A stretch of 64,000 nucleotides of DNA. It comes from Chlorobiota bacterium. GTDB lineage: Bacteria > Bacteroidota > Ignavibacteria > Kapaibacteriales > UBA961. Of the stretch, positions 1-9,290 are shown piece by piece (within the stretch, counting starts at the first letter, position 1; each line of letters begins with the position of its first letter). Made by a program: the position numbers and the translations under genes. The notes under the pieces were generated by a model, which searched no databases, had not been told where the DNA came from, and saw only the letters and a program-made list of their open reading frames with translations. Location: assembly GCA_014191195.1 (NCBI GenBank), contig BJGZ01000012.1:16266-80265 (forward strand), read 5' to 3'.

Positions 1-27
1 TTCCGAGAATTACGTTTTGAAAGACAA

Positions 28-753
28 ATGGGAACTGCAAAAATTCTTGCATTAACATGGCGTATTTGCATCAGGGAAAGAGATTTACATAAATACGGTA
101 AAGAACCTATCAGAGTTTTGCATGTATTAGGAACAATCTCAGGTACTTCTTTGTGGCTTGAAGAAATCGTTAATAGATTCTTTTTCTCAACGATTAATTC
201 ATTTGTATACATCGGAGCTGCAATATTACTAGTAACGATAGGCTTAAGAAGAATTTACGATGTTGTACCCGATTGGATAGTAATTTCTAGTATATGTTTA
301 GAAGCTTTTCTTTTAAGTATTATGTTCTTTATCATGTATTTTTCTCCAATTGACGAAGATAGTGTAGATGAACAAGCAGAAAAAGAACAAAGTAGAGAAC
401 TAAGAGATTTAATCAGAGAAGTTGGGGAAATATCTAGAGATTATGCTTCTGTTGCCGTACGATTAGAACAAATTACTGATGCTTTGCATGATATGGGAAT
501 CAGACAAGAAGCTCTTATTAGTACAACTAAAGATGCAGTATTAATAGCATCTCAAGCAGTATCTCCAAATTCAGAATTATTACAATCAATGCAGGATACT
601 TCTCATCAATTACGATTGTTCTCTAATGTTGTATCTCAATTAAATATATCAACTGAAGCATTAAGAAGAGAAGAAATTGAATTTGCCGTGCGTAGGGAAC
701 TAGAAAAAATTATTGCAGATACCGTAACCTCTGGCTATGTTAAAAAAAACTGA
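28..753 (+). CDS. Divergent GldL/PorL-like T9SS motor protein (start uncertain)
   Basis: Seen: 241 residues with two hydrophobic helices (about 56-73 and 83-105) followed by a long, charged, probably coiled-coil tail (about 110-240). The second helix carries a buried acidic residue, E92, in the context CLEAFLL. It ends in FSP, which lines up with the TEALIF...AFEP segment of GldL, whose conserved glutamate (E49 in Flavobacterium) is needed for proton-driven rotation. The gene overlaps the next one by 17 bp, as expected for a coupled gldL-gldM pair. About 55 residues precede the first helix, which is longer than usual, and the frame stays open to base 1, so the true start may lie outside the window. 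Known family role: inner-membrane motor of type IX secretion and gliding. The assignment rests on topology, the glutamate and gene order, and sequence similarity looks weak. Confidence 0.5.
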   Translation: MGTAKILALTWRICIRERDLHKYGKEPIRVLHVLGTISGTSLWLEEIVNRFFFSTINSFVYIGAAILLVTIGLRRIYDVVPDWIVISSICLEAFLLSIMFFIMYFSPIDEDSVDEQAEKEQSRELRDLIREVGEISRDYASVAVRLEQITDALHDMGIRQEALISTTKDAVLIASQAVSPNSELLQSMQDTSHQLRLFSNVVSQLNISTEALRREEIEFAVRRELEKIIADTVTSGYVKKN

Positions 754-2293
754 ACATAAACGCAGAAGGGTTTCAGAAATATATTTTGTGCTCTATTTGG
801 CAGCACTTATCATGCTATTGCCTGGAAAAAATGAAAAGAAGGGTGATAGTCCTTTAGACCAGATCATTGCTGTATTCCAACAATCTTTCTCTTTACTTCC
901 AGAAAAAAATACCTTGCTTTGTAGAATGTATACTGATACTAAAGGTATGAAGATTATTGAATGCGATTCTTCTAATGTATTACTTATCACAGGTAATGTA
1001 AAGGACGTTTCTTTAGAATGTTCGGTAGAAGACCAAGATAGACATGAAGTAATAAAAGTAGATAATTCAATCGGCCAAACATTTGGTTTGCAATATGATT
1101 CAATAAAAAAATTAGTTTTTTTCTATTGGCATCCCCCAGAATCATTATTTGAAACTACAAATAGTTCTAGAAGTTACTTGGTAACAATTCGAGCCTTTGC
1201 AAGGCCTGATATTGGCGATAATAGTACTATGAACAAAATTATTGAAGGCGTGGGATCGGTATTAAGAACAGAAGCTAAATTTAGCATTTCTATTCTTGCT
1301 GAAGGCCTTGGAAATGAAGAACAAACAAAGATAGTTCAAATGCCAGCTGAAACTACTTATAGCAAGGTAACAGTTGTTTCTCCATTACCAAATATACAAA
1401 ATCCAGAAGATCAAAATCGTAAAGGACAATCCTCAGTTCAAGAGTTCTCTTTATTGCCGATAAATTCTAAACTAAGTAATTTGTCATTCCAACCGTGGTC
1501 AAATAAAATAGTAATAACTGGCATTACTAATCTGAATGATTATGAAAAAAAACCTAGTATAAGAATAGGATCAATTTCTGATGGAACTGCAGAAATATCA
1601 GAAATAAAAACAGATGCATTAATTGTTAAAGGATATGCCCCGAAGAATTCTTCAATGAAAGTAATTGTTACAGCACAAAGAAAAATTGATAATAAGGAAT
1701 TATCAGCAGAATTTGTTGTTACTTCACAAGAAGCAAAAAAACCAATATATCCTTTGTATATGTATCCTGGATTAACCTATCAGTTTAAATCTGGCTTGCC
1801 TTTTATGCGCGAAGTAAGGTCATTATTAAAGAATGGTAATTCAGTACTTTTATCTAGTCCAAATGGAAGTGATTTCGATTTTACACCCGAACAGTCTGAT
1901 ATAGGGCAAACATTAACATTTGAAAGACAATATAATGGAGCAACCTATGGCCAGCTGTTTACAATTAATATTGTACCATATCCAGTCCCAGAAATCATCA
2001 AAGAATCTAAGGCTAATGGATATGCCTTGATTGAAATTAAAACAATGGGAATTAATAATGGAAAATTAAATAGATCAAAATTATTGGTTATAGATGGCTC
2101 TAATTCTAATTGTATTGGGCCACAAGAATTATTTGGCAATATAAAGCAAGATGAAAAAAAGCTAATAAGAGTTCAGCAATTCAAATTTATGCCAAAAGAT
2201 CCGTCAAAGCCTATGAAAATCACAGTAAAAGCAATAGATGATTTTGGGAAGAGCTCTCCCAATAAAACAATAATGATAGATCCCGATAACTGA
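737..2293 (+). CDS. GldM/PorM-like periplasmic T9SS shaft protein (divergent)
   Basis: Seen: 518 residues, close to the usual GldM length. A short basic N-terminus is followed by one hydrophobic segment (about 16-31) and then a long beta-rich, probably periplasmic region with no cysteine cluster or catalytic motif. The C-terminal 180 residues look like two Ig-like domains; the VPYPVPEI segment resembles the linker before the last GldM domain. The start overlaps the end of the GldL-like gene by 17 bp in another frame, which suggests translational coupling. Known family role: GldM is anchored in the inner membrane with GldL and spans the periplasm to the GldK/GldN ring. gldK and gldN are not seen here; the next gene is unrelated. 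The assignment is inferred from size, topology and pairing. An unrelated anchored periplasmic protein is the alternative. Confidence 0.45.
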   Translation: MLKKTEHKRRRVSEIYFVLYLAALIMLLPGKNEKKGDSPLDQIIAVFQQSFSLLPEKNTLLCRMYTDTKGMKIIECDSSNVLLITGNVKDVSLECSVEDQDRHEVIKVDNSIGQTFGLQYDSIKKLVFFYWHPPESLFETTNSSRSYLVTIRAFARPDIGDNSTMNKIIEGVGSVLRTEAKFSISILAEGLGNEEQTKIVQMPAETTYSKVTVVSPLPNIQNPEDQNRKGQSSVQEFSLLPINSKLSNLSFQPWSNKIVITGITNLNDYEKKPSIRIGSISDGTAEISEIKTDALIVKGYAPKNSSMKVIVTAQRKIDNKELSAEFVVTSQEAKKPIYPLYMYPGLTYQFKSGLPFMREVRSLLKNGNSVLLSSPNGSDFDFTPEQSDIGQTLTFERQYNGATYGQLFTINIVPYPVPEIIKESKANGYALIEIKTMGINNGKLNRSKLLVIDGSNSNCIGPQELFGNIKQDEKKLIRVQQFKFMPKDPSKPMKITVKAIDDFGKSSPNKTIMIDPDN

Positions 2294-2327
2294 TCAAAAT
2301 TGATCCATTGATATAAAATTCATTAAT

Positions 2328-2354
2328 TTGACAATTAATTAACATAAATATAAT
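2328..2354 (+). promoter_or_regulatory. Sigma70-like promoter of the palmitoyltransferase gene
   Basis: A perfect TTGACA (2328-2333) and a perfect TATAAT (2349-2354) are separated by 15 bp, slightly short of the 17-bp optimum. The site lies 24 bp upstream of the ATG at 2378, in the gap after the gldM-like gene. Confidence 0.4.
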
Positions 2355-2377
2355 ATTAGATATAAAAAGGCAATGAT

Positions 2378-3574
2378 ATGGATTTGTTCGAACGTTGTTA
2401 TTCATTTACCCGAGCTGACGAAGTAAAGGCAATGGGATTATATCCATATTTCCGTACAATTGAAGAAAATGAAGGTCCTGTTGTTTCTATGGAAGGCCGA
2501 AAAATTATTATGGCAGGCTCTAATAATTATCTTGGATTAACAGCTCATCCACGAGTTCGTGAAGCTGCTATTAAAGCAATCCATCAATATGGAACAGGTT
2601 GTTCTGGCTCTCGATATTTAACAGGAACTATTGATTTACATATTCAATTAGAAGAAAAGCTAGCAGAATATTTAGGCTATGAATCTGTTCTATTATTTAG
2701 TACTGGCTATCAAACAGCTTTAGGTGTGATAAGTGGTCTTGTATCTAAAGGAGATTATGTAATTTCTGACAAAGAGAATCATGCTTGTATCATCAATGGT
2801 GCTATGCTTGCCAAGGGTGGATTTGCAGAATTTGTTAGATATAAACATAATGATATGGAAGATCTAGAAAAAACACTTAAAAGAATACCTGATAGCGCAG
2901 GTAAATTAATAGTAACAGATGGCGTGTTTTCTGTTTCAGGAGAAGTAGTAGACTTACCTGGTATCATTGATATGGCAGAAAAATATGGTGCTAGAGTATT
3001 AGTAGATGATGCTCATGCTACCGGAGTAATTGGGAAAGGTGGTAGGGGAACAGCTAGCCTATATGATTTAACTTCAAGAACAGATATGACAATGGGCACT
3101 TTCTCTAAAACATTTGCATCACTTGGTGGATTTGTAGCTGGCCCCGAAAGAGTGATCAATTTTCTTAAACATCATTCACCAGCACTTATTTTTAGTGCAA
3201 GCCCAACTCCAGCTTCTTGTGCAGCCGCTTTAGCAGCATTAGAAATCTTACAAGAGCAACCAGAATTAGTAGATAAGTTAATCGCAAATGCAGATTATAT
3301 GCGTAAGGGCTTTGCAGACCTTGGATTTAATGTATATAATAGTCCAACTGGCATTGTACCAGTTATTGTTGGTGATGTAGATACAGCATTAGTTTTTTGG
3401 AGAAAACTATATGATAAAGGTGTTTTTGTGAATGCCTTTGTTCCACCTGGAGTGCCACCAAATATGAGTATGATGCGCACAAGCTATATGGCTTCTCATC
3501 AAAAAGAACATTTAGATAAAATTTTAGAAGTCTTTAACATAGTAGGTCTTGAACTTGGACTTATCACCCATTAA
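2378..3574 (+). CDS. spt: Serine palmitoyltransferase-type alpha-oxoamine synthase
   Basis: PLP-dependent enzyme predicted to condense L-serine with a long-chain acyl-CoA to give 3-ketosphinganine, the first step of sphingolipid synthesis. Seen: 398 residues, the normal length. The YPYFR motif (22-26) is typical of bacterial serine palmitoyltransferases. Other family features are SNNYLGL, the cofactor-stacking H135 in [14 protein letters not shown] (209-216), and the Schiff-base lysine K244 in [11 protein letters not shown]. The enzyme is soluble with no signal peptide. It is followed by a terminator at 3592, so it is probably transcribed alone from the promoter at 2328. A fatty acid hydroxylase 5 kb downstream fits a sphingolipid role. 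Related enzymes (BioF, glycine C-acetyltransferase) share the fold; a true Kbl is present at 56712, which makes the SPT reading more likely here. Confidence 0.75.
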   Translation: MDLFERCYSFTRADEVKAMGLYPYFRTIEENEGPVVSMEGRKIIMAGSNNYLGLTAHPRVREAAIKAIHQYGTGCSGSRYLTGTIDLHIQLEEKLAEYLGYESVLLFSTGYQTALGVISGLVSKGDYVISDKENHACIINGAMLAKGGFAEFVRYKHNDMEDLEKTLKRIPDSAGKLIVTDGVFSVSGEVVDLPGIIDMAEKYGARVLVDDAHATGVIGKGGRGTASLYDLTSRTDMTMGTFSKTFASLGGFVAGPERVINFLKHHSPALIFSASPTPASCAAALAALEILQEQPELVDKLIANADYMRKGFADLGFNVYNSPTGIVPVIVGDVDTALVFWRKLYDKGVFVNAFVPPGVPPNMSMMRTSYMASHQKEHLDKILEVFNIVGLELGLITH

Positions 3575-3591
3575 AGAATATAGAAAAAATA

Positions 3592-3616
3592 GCCGCTCTA
3601 GCAGTGGCTTTTTTAT
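3592..3616 (+). terminator. Rho-independent terminator after spt
   Basis: A 6-bp stem, AGCCGC paired with GTGGCT including one G-U pair, closes a 7-nt loop. It is followed directly by a run of Ts, 18 bp after the spt stop codon. Confidence 0.75.
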
Positions 3617-3704
3617 TGTGGATCACATGTATTTCAGTAATCCAACAGACGAAAACTCTTATCTCTGCGTCAAATGAAATTATAGATTATCATAGAGCAT
3701 ATAC

Positions 3705-4283
3705 ATGAAATTCATACTATTCAACTTTCTTCTTTGTGGCATTACTTCTATAGCAGTTCTTGCTCAAGATAAAAACAATAATCACCCAGTATATACAATT
3801 ACTGTTCAAGAACTGGATGTCATTTTAGGTGATATTACAATTGAATTGTTTCCTGAAACTGCTCAGAATCACTGTGCGAATTTTGATAGTTTAGTTAAGA
3901 TTGGTTTTTATGATGGAACTGCATTTCATAGAATAGACCCCGATTTTATGATTCAAGGTGGAGATCCAAATAGCAAAAATACTTCAAAAGATCCCTCTAC
4001 TTGGGGTCTTGGAGATGAATCTCAAAAGAAAATTTCGGCTGAATTTAATAGTATATCTCATAAACGTGGAATTTTATCTGCTGCACGAGGTGAAAATATC
4101 AATAGTGCAGATTCTCAGTTTTTTATATGTGTAAAAGATTCAGAATTTTTAGATGGAGAATATACCGCTTATGGAAAAGTACTACAAGGAATGGAAATAG
4201 TTGATAAAATTGCTGAATTTCCAAGAGATAAAGCCACCGAGAGACCATTAAAAAAAATAACAATGAAAATAGTTAAGAAATAA
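3705..4283 (+). CDS. Secreted cyclophilin-type peptidyl-prolyl isomerase
   Basis: Catalyses cis-trans isomerisation of X-Pro bonds, probably on exported proteins in the periplasm. Seen: an N-terminal signal peptide (about residues 1-20, ending VLAQ), then a full cyclophilin domain. The active-site block AFHRIDPDFMIQGGDP contains the catalytic arginine and the FMxQ substrate pocket, and SQFFICV follows. At 192 residues it has the expected size for a secreted bacterial cyclophilin. The neighbouring gene 39 bp downstream encodes a second secreted cyclophilin, and both end before a shared terminator at 4970. The two copies differ clearly in sequence, so this is an old duplication or separate acquisition. 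Confidence 0.9.
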   Translation: MKFILFNFLLCGITSIAVLAQDKNNNHPVYTITVQELDVILGDITIELFPETAQNHCANFDSLVKIGFYDGTAFHRIDPDFMIQGGDPNSKNTSKDPSTWGLGDESQKKISAEFNSISHKRGILSAARGENINSADSQFFICVKDSEFLDGEYTAYGKVLQGMEIVDKIAEFPRDKATERPLKKITMKIVKK

Positions 4284-4322
4284 AATAGTTTCGATTCATA
4301 TAAAGATTTTCAAGGAGAAGTT

Positions 4323-4946
4323 ATGAAAAAATCGTATGCACTTTTACATATGTTTACAATGTTTGCTTTGTCTATATTTTTTATACCTTTTGTAGGAGCT
4401 CAACAAATCGTGCTTACAAATCCTGAACCTACAGTAACTAATACAGTTACTATGACAACCAATTACGGAAATATCGTTATTGGGCTTTATGGCAATGATG
4501 CCCCCAAAACAGTAGCTAACTTTATCGGTTTGGCAGAAAAAGATGTGTATAATGGAGTATTGTTCCACAGAGTTGTTCCAGGTTTTGTTATTCAAGCAGG
4601 TGATCCAAAAACTAAGGATGAATCCCTAAAATCACAATGGGGAACTGGTGGAGAAAGTATTTATGGTGGTGAATTTGAAGATGAATTAATACAAACAACC
4701 GCAAGTTGGAAAATTGGATATGCACGTGGAGTATTAGCAATGGCTAATAGAGGTCAACATACAAATACAAGTCAGTTTTTTATATGCCTTGGAGACTTAG
4801 GCTTGCCAAAAAGCTATACAATGTTTGGAAAAGTAATGGTAGGAATGGATATCGTCGATAAAATTGCAGCAGTTCCTTTAAATGGAAGTACTCCAAAAGA
4901 TCCAGTGATTATTCAGTCTATATCAACCAAACCTGTAAAAAAATAG
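4323..4946 (+). CDS. Second secreted cyclophilin-type peptidyl-prolyl isomerase
   Basis: Periplasmic peptidyl-prolyl isomerase, 207 residues. Seen: a signal peptide of about 26 residues (ending VGAQQ), then a cyclophilin domain with LFHRVVPGFVIQAGDP, GEFEDE, the YARGVLAMANRG strand and TSQFFICLGD. All the usual active-site positions are present. A good ribosome-binding sequence (AAGGAG) lies a few bases before the ATG. It is probably co-transcribed with the cyclophilin just upstream, and a terminator at 4970 ends the unit. Confidence 0.9.
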   Translation: MKKSYALLHMFTMFALSIFFIPFVGAQQIVLTNPEPTVTNTVTMTTNYGNIVIGLYGNDAPKTVANFIGLAEKDVYNGVLFHRVVPGFVIQAGDPKTKDESLKSQWGTGGESIYGGEFEDELIQTTASWKIGYARGVLAMANRGQHTNTSQFFICLGDLGLPKSYTMFGKVMVGMDIVDKIAAVPLNGSTPKDPVIIQSISTKPVKK

Positions 4947-4969
4947 TTATCATCTTAGAATATCAGAAA

Positions 4970-5008
4970 GCCTGCACCTGTTTTTAACGGATGCAGGCAT
5001 TCATTTTC
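4970..5008 (+). terminator. Terminator after the cyclophilin pair
   Basis: A 7-bp perfect stem (GCCTGCA at 4970-4976, TGCAGGC at 4992-4998) with a 15-nt loop, followed by a T-rich stretch. It ends 16 bp before the start of the phosphorylase gene. Confidence 0.65.
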
Positions 5009-5024
5009 TTATACCATATCAATC

Positions 5025-7586
5025 ATGAAACCATTATCAATATATACAGTATCGGCTTCTTTACCATCATCACTTATAGCATTAAAAGAATTAGCCTATA
5101 ATTTTTGGTGGTGCTGGAATGATGAAGCTGCATCTCTATTTGGTGCTATAGATAGTAATTTATGGTTAGAATTACATAGAAATCCAGTCGCATTACTCAA
5201 TCACATTCCAATATCTAGATTAGAATATCTGGAAAATGATAAAGGATTTATTGAAAAATTACAATCTGTGCATGCGTCTTTTATATTGTATATCAATAGT
5301 ACTTCATGGTTTCAGGAGTCGGTTTCTTCGGCACAGCATGGAAAGATTGCTTACTTCTCATTGGAATTTGGAATAAATGAAAGTTTTCCCAATTATTCCG
5401 GTGGATTAGGAATCTTAGCAGGAGATCATCTTAAATCAGCAAGTGATTTAGGATTGCCTTTAGTAGCTGTTGGATTATTATATCAAATGGGTTATTTCAG
5501 ACAACATATTTCGTCTAGTGGCTGGCAAACAGAAAGTTTTTTTGAAAATGATTTTTATTCTATGCCATTAGAATTAATGAAAAGTTCTGAGGCAATACCA
5601 TATGTAGTAGAAATTGCAATGCCTAATTCACCTGTATATGCACATATCTGGCGTGCAATGATAGGTAAAACCGCATTGTATTTATTAGATACAAATATTA
5701 TCGAAAATGCTGAAATTCCTGAATATAGAGATATCACTGATCAACTATATGGAGGAAATACAGAAACAAGGATTCAGCAAGAAATTGTATTAGGAATAGG
5801 TGGCATTAAAGCATTGCGATTATTAGGAATACATCCAAGCATCATCCATATTAATGAAGGTCATGCAGCATTTGCTACTTTAGAAAGAGCCCATAATATC
5901 ATGGATGATTTTCAAACTGATTTCTATACAGCAATGGAATTAGCGCATGCTGGAATGATTTTTACTACCCATACGCCAGTGCCAGCAGGAAATGAAGTAT
6001 TCCCTGTATCATTAATAGATACATATTTTTCTGCGTATTGGCACAAATTAGGAATTAGTAGAGAAGAATTTTTGCAATTAGGACAAGTAAATTCTAATGA
6101 TCCAGAATTATTCTCAATGACAGTACTCGCCTTAAGAATGTCATCATATAGAAATGGTGTAAGTGCATTACATGGTAAAGTTGCACGATCAATGTGGCAA
6201 CCACTATGGCAAGATTTTCTAGAAGAAGAAATACCTATTCATCATATAACCAATGGAATTCATACATCTACTTGGGTGGCCGGCAAACTTGCAGAGTTAT
6301 TTGATACATATCTTGGATCAATGTGGCGAAAAGAAACACATAATAAAGAAATGTGGAAATCAATAGGGGATATTCCTTCAGATCGATTATGGAAAGTGCA
6401 TGAATTTTATAAATCAGAATTAGTAGACTTTGCAAGAACCTATTTGCAAAATAGGAAAGGTACAATTCTTTCTAATAGACAAAAAGCTTATATAAATCGA
6501 TTCCTTAATCCACAAGCTTTAACAATTGGATTTGCTCGCAGATTTGCTACATACAAAAGAGCAAATTTATTGTTCAGAGATATGGGCAGACTTAAAAAAA
6601 TGTTAACTAATCCTGATCTGCCTGTTCAAATAATCCTTGCAGGAAAGGCGCATCCACACGATAATGCTGGTAAAGAAATTATACAGTCTATCATCCATGC
6701 AATTAAAGAGCATGGATTAGAAGATCATATCATATTTCTAGAGGATTATAGCATGGCTATTGCTTCAGCAATGGTAAAAGGATGTGATATTTGGCTAAAT
6801 ACACCAAGACGTCCACATGAAGCCAGTGGAACCAGTGGAATGAAAGCTGCAATGAATGGATGTTTGCACTGCAGTATTATGGATGGATGGTGGGATGAAT
6901 CATATAATGGCGATAATGGATTTTCAATCGGATCTACAGAGCAATATGCATCAACAGAAGATCAAGACAGAGCAGAATCTTTATCACTTTATGAGATCTT
7001 AGAACAAGAGATCATTCCTACTTTCTACAACAGAAATAAGCAAGGTATCCCGGAACATTGGGTAGAGAAGATGAAATCTTCTATTATGACGATTGCACCT
7101 GAATTTTCTACTGCCAGAATGGTAAGAGATTATACTAGAAAATTTTATTTACCAGCATTACAGAGATATGCTGTTTTGCAAAAAAATAATTTACAAGGCG
7201 CAAAAGAATTAAGAAACTGGAAAAAACATATCTATCATAATTGGGAAATTGTTTCATTTGGAACAATCTCAATTCAGGGTATTTCGAATGCTGAAATAGG
7301 AAAACACATTACAGTATATGCAGAAGTGTATACCGGCAATCTATCTGAAAAAGATCTTTTAGTAGAAGCAGTGTATGGAAAAATAAATGCACAAGGCGAT
7401 TTGCAACATGTGTCAAAACAAAGATTGACTTTTCAAGGGTATACAGATGGAAAAGCATGGTTTGAAGGACAATTTTTGAGTGAATTTGGTGGACAACAAG
7501 GTTGTACAGTTCGAGTATTACCTACACATACTTTATTGATAGATAATGCCGATATTGGATTATGTACTTGGGCTAAACAGCAATAA
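5025..7586 (+). CDS. glgP: Alpha-glucan (glycogen/maltodextrin) phosphorylase, GT35
   Basis: Releases glucose-1-phosphate from the non-reducing ends of alpha-1,4-glucans in the cytoplasm. Seen: 853 residues. The N-terminal DUF3417-type region includes NFWWCWND, and the catalytic GT35 domain includes EFGINESFPNYSGGLGILAGDHLK. The cofactor lysine K607 lies in GTSGMKAAMNG, preceded by the RRPHEASG segment. The size and the N-terminal extension match the bacterial and archaeal alpha-glucan phosphorylase subfamily rather than the E. coli GlgP/MalP type. No glgA, glgB or glgC is adjacent. The sugar-related GH31, SemiSWEET and permease genes are more than 50 kb away. Era follows 23 bp downstream, so the two may share a transcript. 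Confidence 0.92.
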   Translation: MKPLSIYTVSASLPSSLIALKELAYNFWWCWNDEAASLFGAIDSNLWLELHRNPVALLNHIPISRLEYLENDKGFIEKLQSVHASFILYINSTSWFQESVSSAQHGKIAYFSLEFGINESFPNYSGGLGILAGDHLKSASDLGLPLVAVGLLYQMGYFRQHISSSGWQTESFFENDFYSMPLELMKSSEAIPYVVEIAMPNSPVYAHIWRAMIGKTALYLLDTNIIENAEIPEYRDITDQLYGGNTETRIQQEIVLGIGGIKALRLLGIHPSIIHINEGHAAFATLERAHNIMDDFQTDFYTAMELAHAGMIFTTHTPVPAGNEVFPVSLIDTYFSAYWHKLGISREEFLQLGQVNSNDPELFSMTVLALRMSSYRNGVSALHGKVARSMWQPLWQDFLEEEIPIHHITNGIHTSTWVAGKLAELFDTYLGSMWRKETHNKEMWKSIGDIPSDRLWKVHEFYKSELVDFARTYLQNRKGTILSNRQKAYINRFLNPQALTIGFARRFATYKRANLLFRDMGRLKKMLTNPDLPVQIILAGKAHPHDNAGKEIIQSIIHAIKEHGLEDHIIFLEDYSMAIASAMVKGCDIWLNTPRRPHEASGTSGMKAAMNGCLHCSIMDGWWDESYNGDNGFSIGSTEQYASTEDQDRAESLSLYEILEQEIIPTFYNRNKQGIPEHWVEKMKSSIMTIAPEFSTARMVRDYTRKFYLPALQRYAVLQKNNLQGAKELRNWKKHIYHNWEIVSFGTISIQGISNAEIGKHITVYAEVYTGNLSEKDLLVEAVYGKINAQGDLQHVSKQRLTFQGYTDGKAWFEGQFLSEFGGQQGCTVRVLPTHTLLIDNADIGLCTWAKQQ

Positions 7587-7609
7587 TATGAATATATGGA
7601 GATTTTTTT

Positions 7610-8500
7610 ATGCCTAAATCAGGCTATATCGCAATAATTGGTAAGCCAAATGTTGGTAAATCAACGCTAATGAATGCTATCATTGGCTCAAAACTTTCTA
7701 TTGTAACACCTAAGCCACAAACAACTAGGCGTAATGTATTAGGTATATATACACAAAAAGAAACTCAAATGGTATTTATTGATACACCTGGCGTCCTTAA
7801 ACCAAGGTATGAATTACATAAGTCCATGATGAATTTTGTAGAGGAGTCCTTAAGTGGTGCTGACATTATTATAGTAATAGCAGACGTTACCAGGCCAGAA
7901 ACTGCTACAAGGGTGTTAACACCTCCTTTTATAGAAGCACTAAAAACATTAAAAAAACCCTGCATCGCTATCTTAAATAAAATGGATGCATTGTCTGATA
8001 AAACCCAAGCATTACCTTTTATCTCTGCACTTGAAGAATTAGGAGTATTCACAGAATTTATTCCAATTTCTGCCTTACAAAAAGATAATACAGATACACT
8101 GGTTCATATTCTAGAATCATTACTTCCAGAGGGAGAATTCTTTCATGATCCTGAAATTTTAAGTACAATGCCACAAAGATTTTTTGTTTCTGAATTGATA
8201 AGAGAAACCGTTTTTGAATTATTCAAAGAAGAAATTCCTTATTCTACTGAAGTTACAATTTCAGAATTCAAAGAAAGAGAAAAGGGCAAATGGTATATAG
8301 CCGCAGATATCATCATTGAAAAAGAATCACAAAAGGCAATTCTTATTGGTGAGAAAGGATCTAAAATCAAACAAATTGGGTTATTATCAAGAGATAAAGT
8401 AGAAGAGCACCTTGAATTCCCAGTTTTTTTAGAATTATTTGTTAAGGTTAGAGAAGATTGGCGATCAAAAACTACTTATTTGCGTTCTTTTGGCTATTAA
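7610..8500 (+). CDS. era: GTPase Era
   Basis: Ras-like GTPase that binds the 3' end of 16S rRNA during small-subunit assembly. Seen: 296 residues, the normal length. G1 GKPNVGKST (11-19), G2 TTRRN (38-42), G3 DTPG (58-61), G4 NKMD (123-126) and a G5-like SAL motif are all present. A C-terminal KH domain contains the GEKGSKIKQIG loop. A ribosome-binding site (GGAG) precedes the ATG, and the gene lies 23 bp after glgP. Confidence 0.97.
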   Translation: MPKSGYIAIIGKPNVGKSTLMNAIIGSKLSIVTPKPQTTRRNVLGIYTQKETQMVFIDTPGVLKPRYELHKSMMNFVEESLSGADIIIVIADVTRPETATRVLTPPFIEALKTLKKPCIAILNKMDALSDKTQALPFISALEELGVFTEFIPISALQKDNTDTLVHILESLLPEGEFFHDPEILSTMPQRFFVSELIRETVFELFKEEIPYSTEVTISEFKEREKGKWYIAADIIIEKESQKAILIGEKGSKIKQIGLLSRDKVEEHLEFPVFLELFVKVREDWRSKTTYLRSFGY

Positions 8501-8612
8501 ACTGTATTTTTGCAAATATTATTCACTAGCACTTTTAGATATTTGTTTTCAATAAAAATATGTTTAGTACTATTTATACACTTTCTCTGTACTCTGTAAA
8601 GGTTTTTTTAAT

Positions 8613-9254
8613 ATGGGTGTGAAATTCGTATCTAATAAGGACGAAACCCTGCGCCTGTTCGATAATCCAATACTGGAATATTGTACACATATTCATCCAA
8701 TTACTCCATTTATAGTGTATATCCCTTTAGTATTGATATTACACATAAGTGCTTTGCAATATCTTGTTTTATCACAACAAGTTCTTTTTCCTATACTTGG
8801 TTTAGTGATTTGGACATTATTTGAATATGTTCTTCACAGATATATATTCCATTATAAACCTAAAACTGAATGGGGAAAAAAACTGCATTTTATGTCTCAT
8901 GGTATCCATCATGATTATCCACGCGATAGTACTAGACTGGTAATGCCTTTACTATTAAGTTTACCATTAGCTACAATATTGTTTATTCCAACATTTTTAT
9001 TTTTGGGATATATTGGATTTTCTCTCTTTGCAGGTTTCCTTTTTGGTTATGTGTGCTATGATGGAATACATTATGCCGCTCATCATATGCAAATGAAAAG
9101 TAAGATAGGAAGATTTATTCAGCAATATCATCTTAAACATCATTTTTTGGATGATGATAATTATTATGGTGTTTCAAGTCCACTTTGGGATATAGTTTTT
9201 TCAACATATCCCCACAAGAAGAAAAAAGAATTACACGATACATTTGATACATAG
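8613..9254 (+). CDS. Fatty acid hydroxylase superfamily protein (FA2H/Scs7-like)
   Basis: Membrane di-iron oxygenase, probably a 2-hydroxylase of fatty acyl chains on sphingolipids or related lipids. Seen: 213 residues with several hydrophobic helices and four histidine boxes: HRYIFH, HGIHHD, HYAAHH and HLKHHF, the ligand set of the di-iron site. There is no cytochrome b5 domain, unlike the yeast enzyme, so electrons must come from a separate donor. The LFDNPILEY...HPITPF start resembles FA2H-type proteins. The serine palmitoyltransferase at 2378 gives this enzyme a plausible substrate pathway. A carotenoid or sterol hydroxylase is the main alternative. Confidence 0.75.
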   Translation: MGVKFVSNKDETLRLFDNPILEYCTHIHPITPFIVYIPLVLILHISALQYLVLSQQVLFPILGLVIWTLFEYVLHRYIFHYKPKTEWGKKLHFMSHGIHHDYPRDSTRLVMPLLLSLPLATILFIPTFLFLGYIGFSLFAGFLFGYVCYDGIHYAAHHMQMKSKIGRFIQQYHLKHHFLDDDNYYGVSSPLWDIVFSTYPHKKKKELHDTFDT

Positions 9255-9290
9255 AATTATTCAATTTTAATTTTTATTTCAGGATTATAT

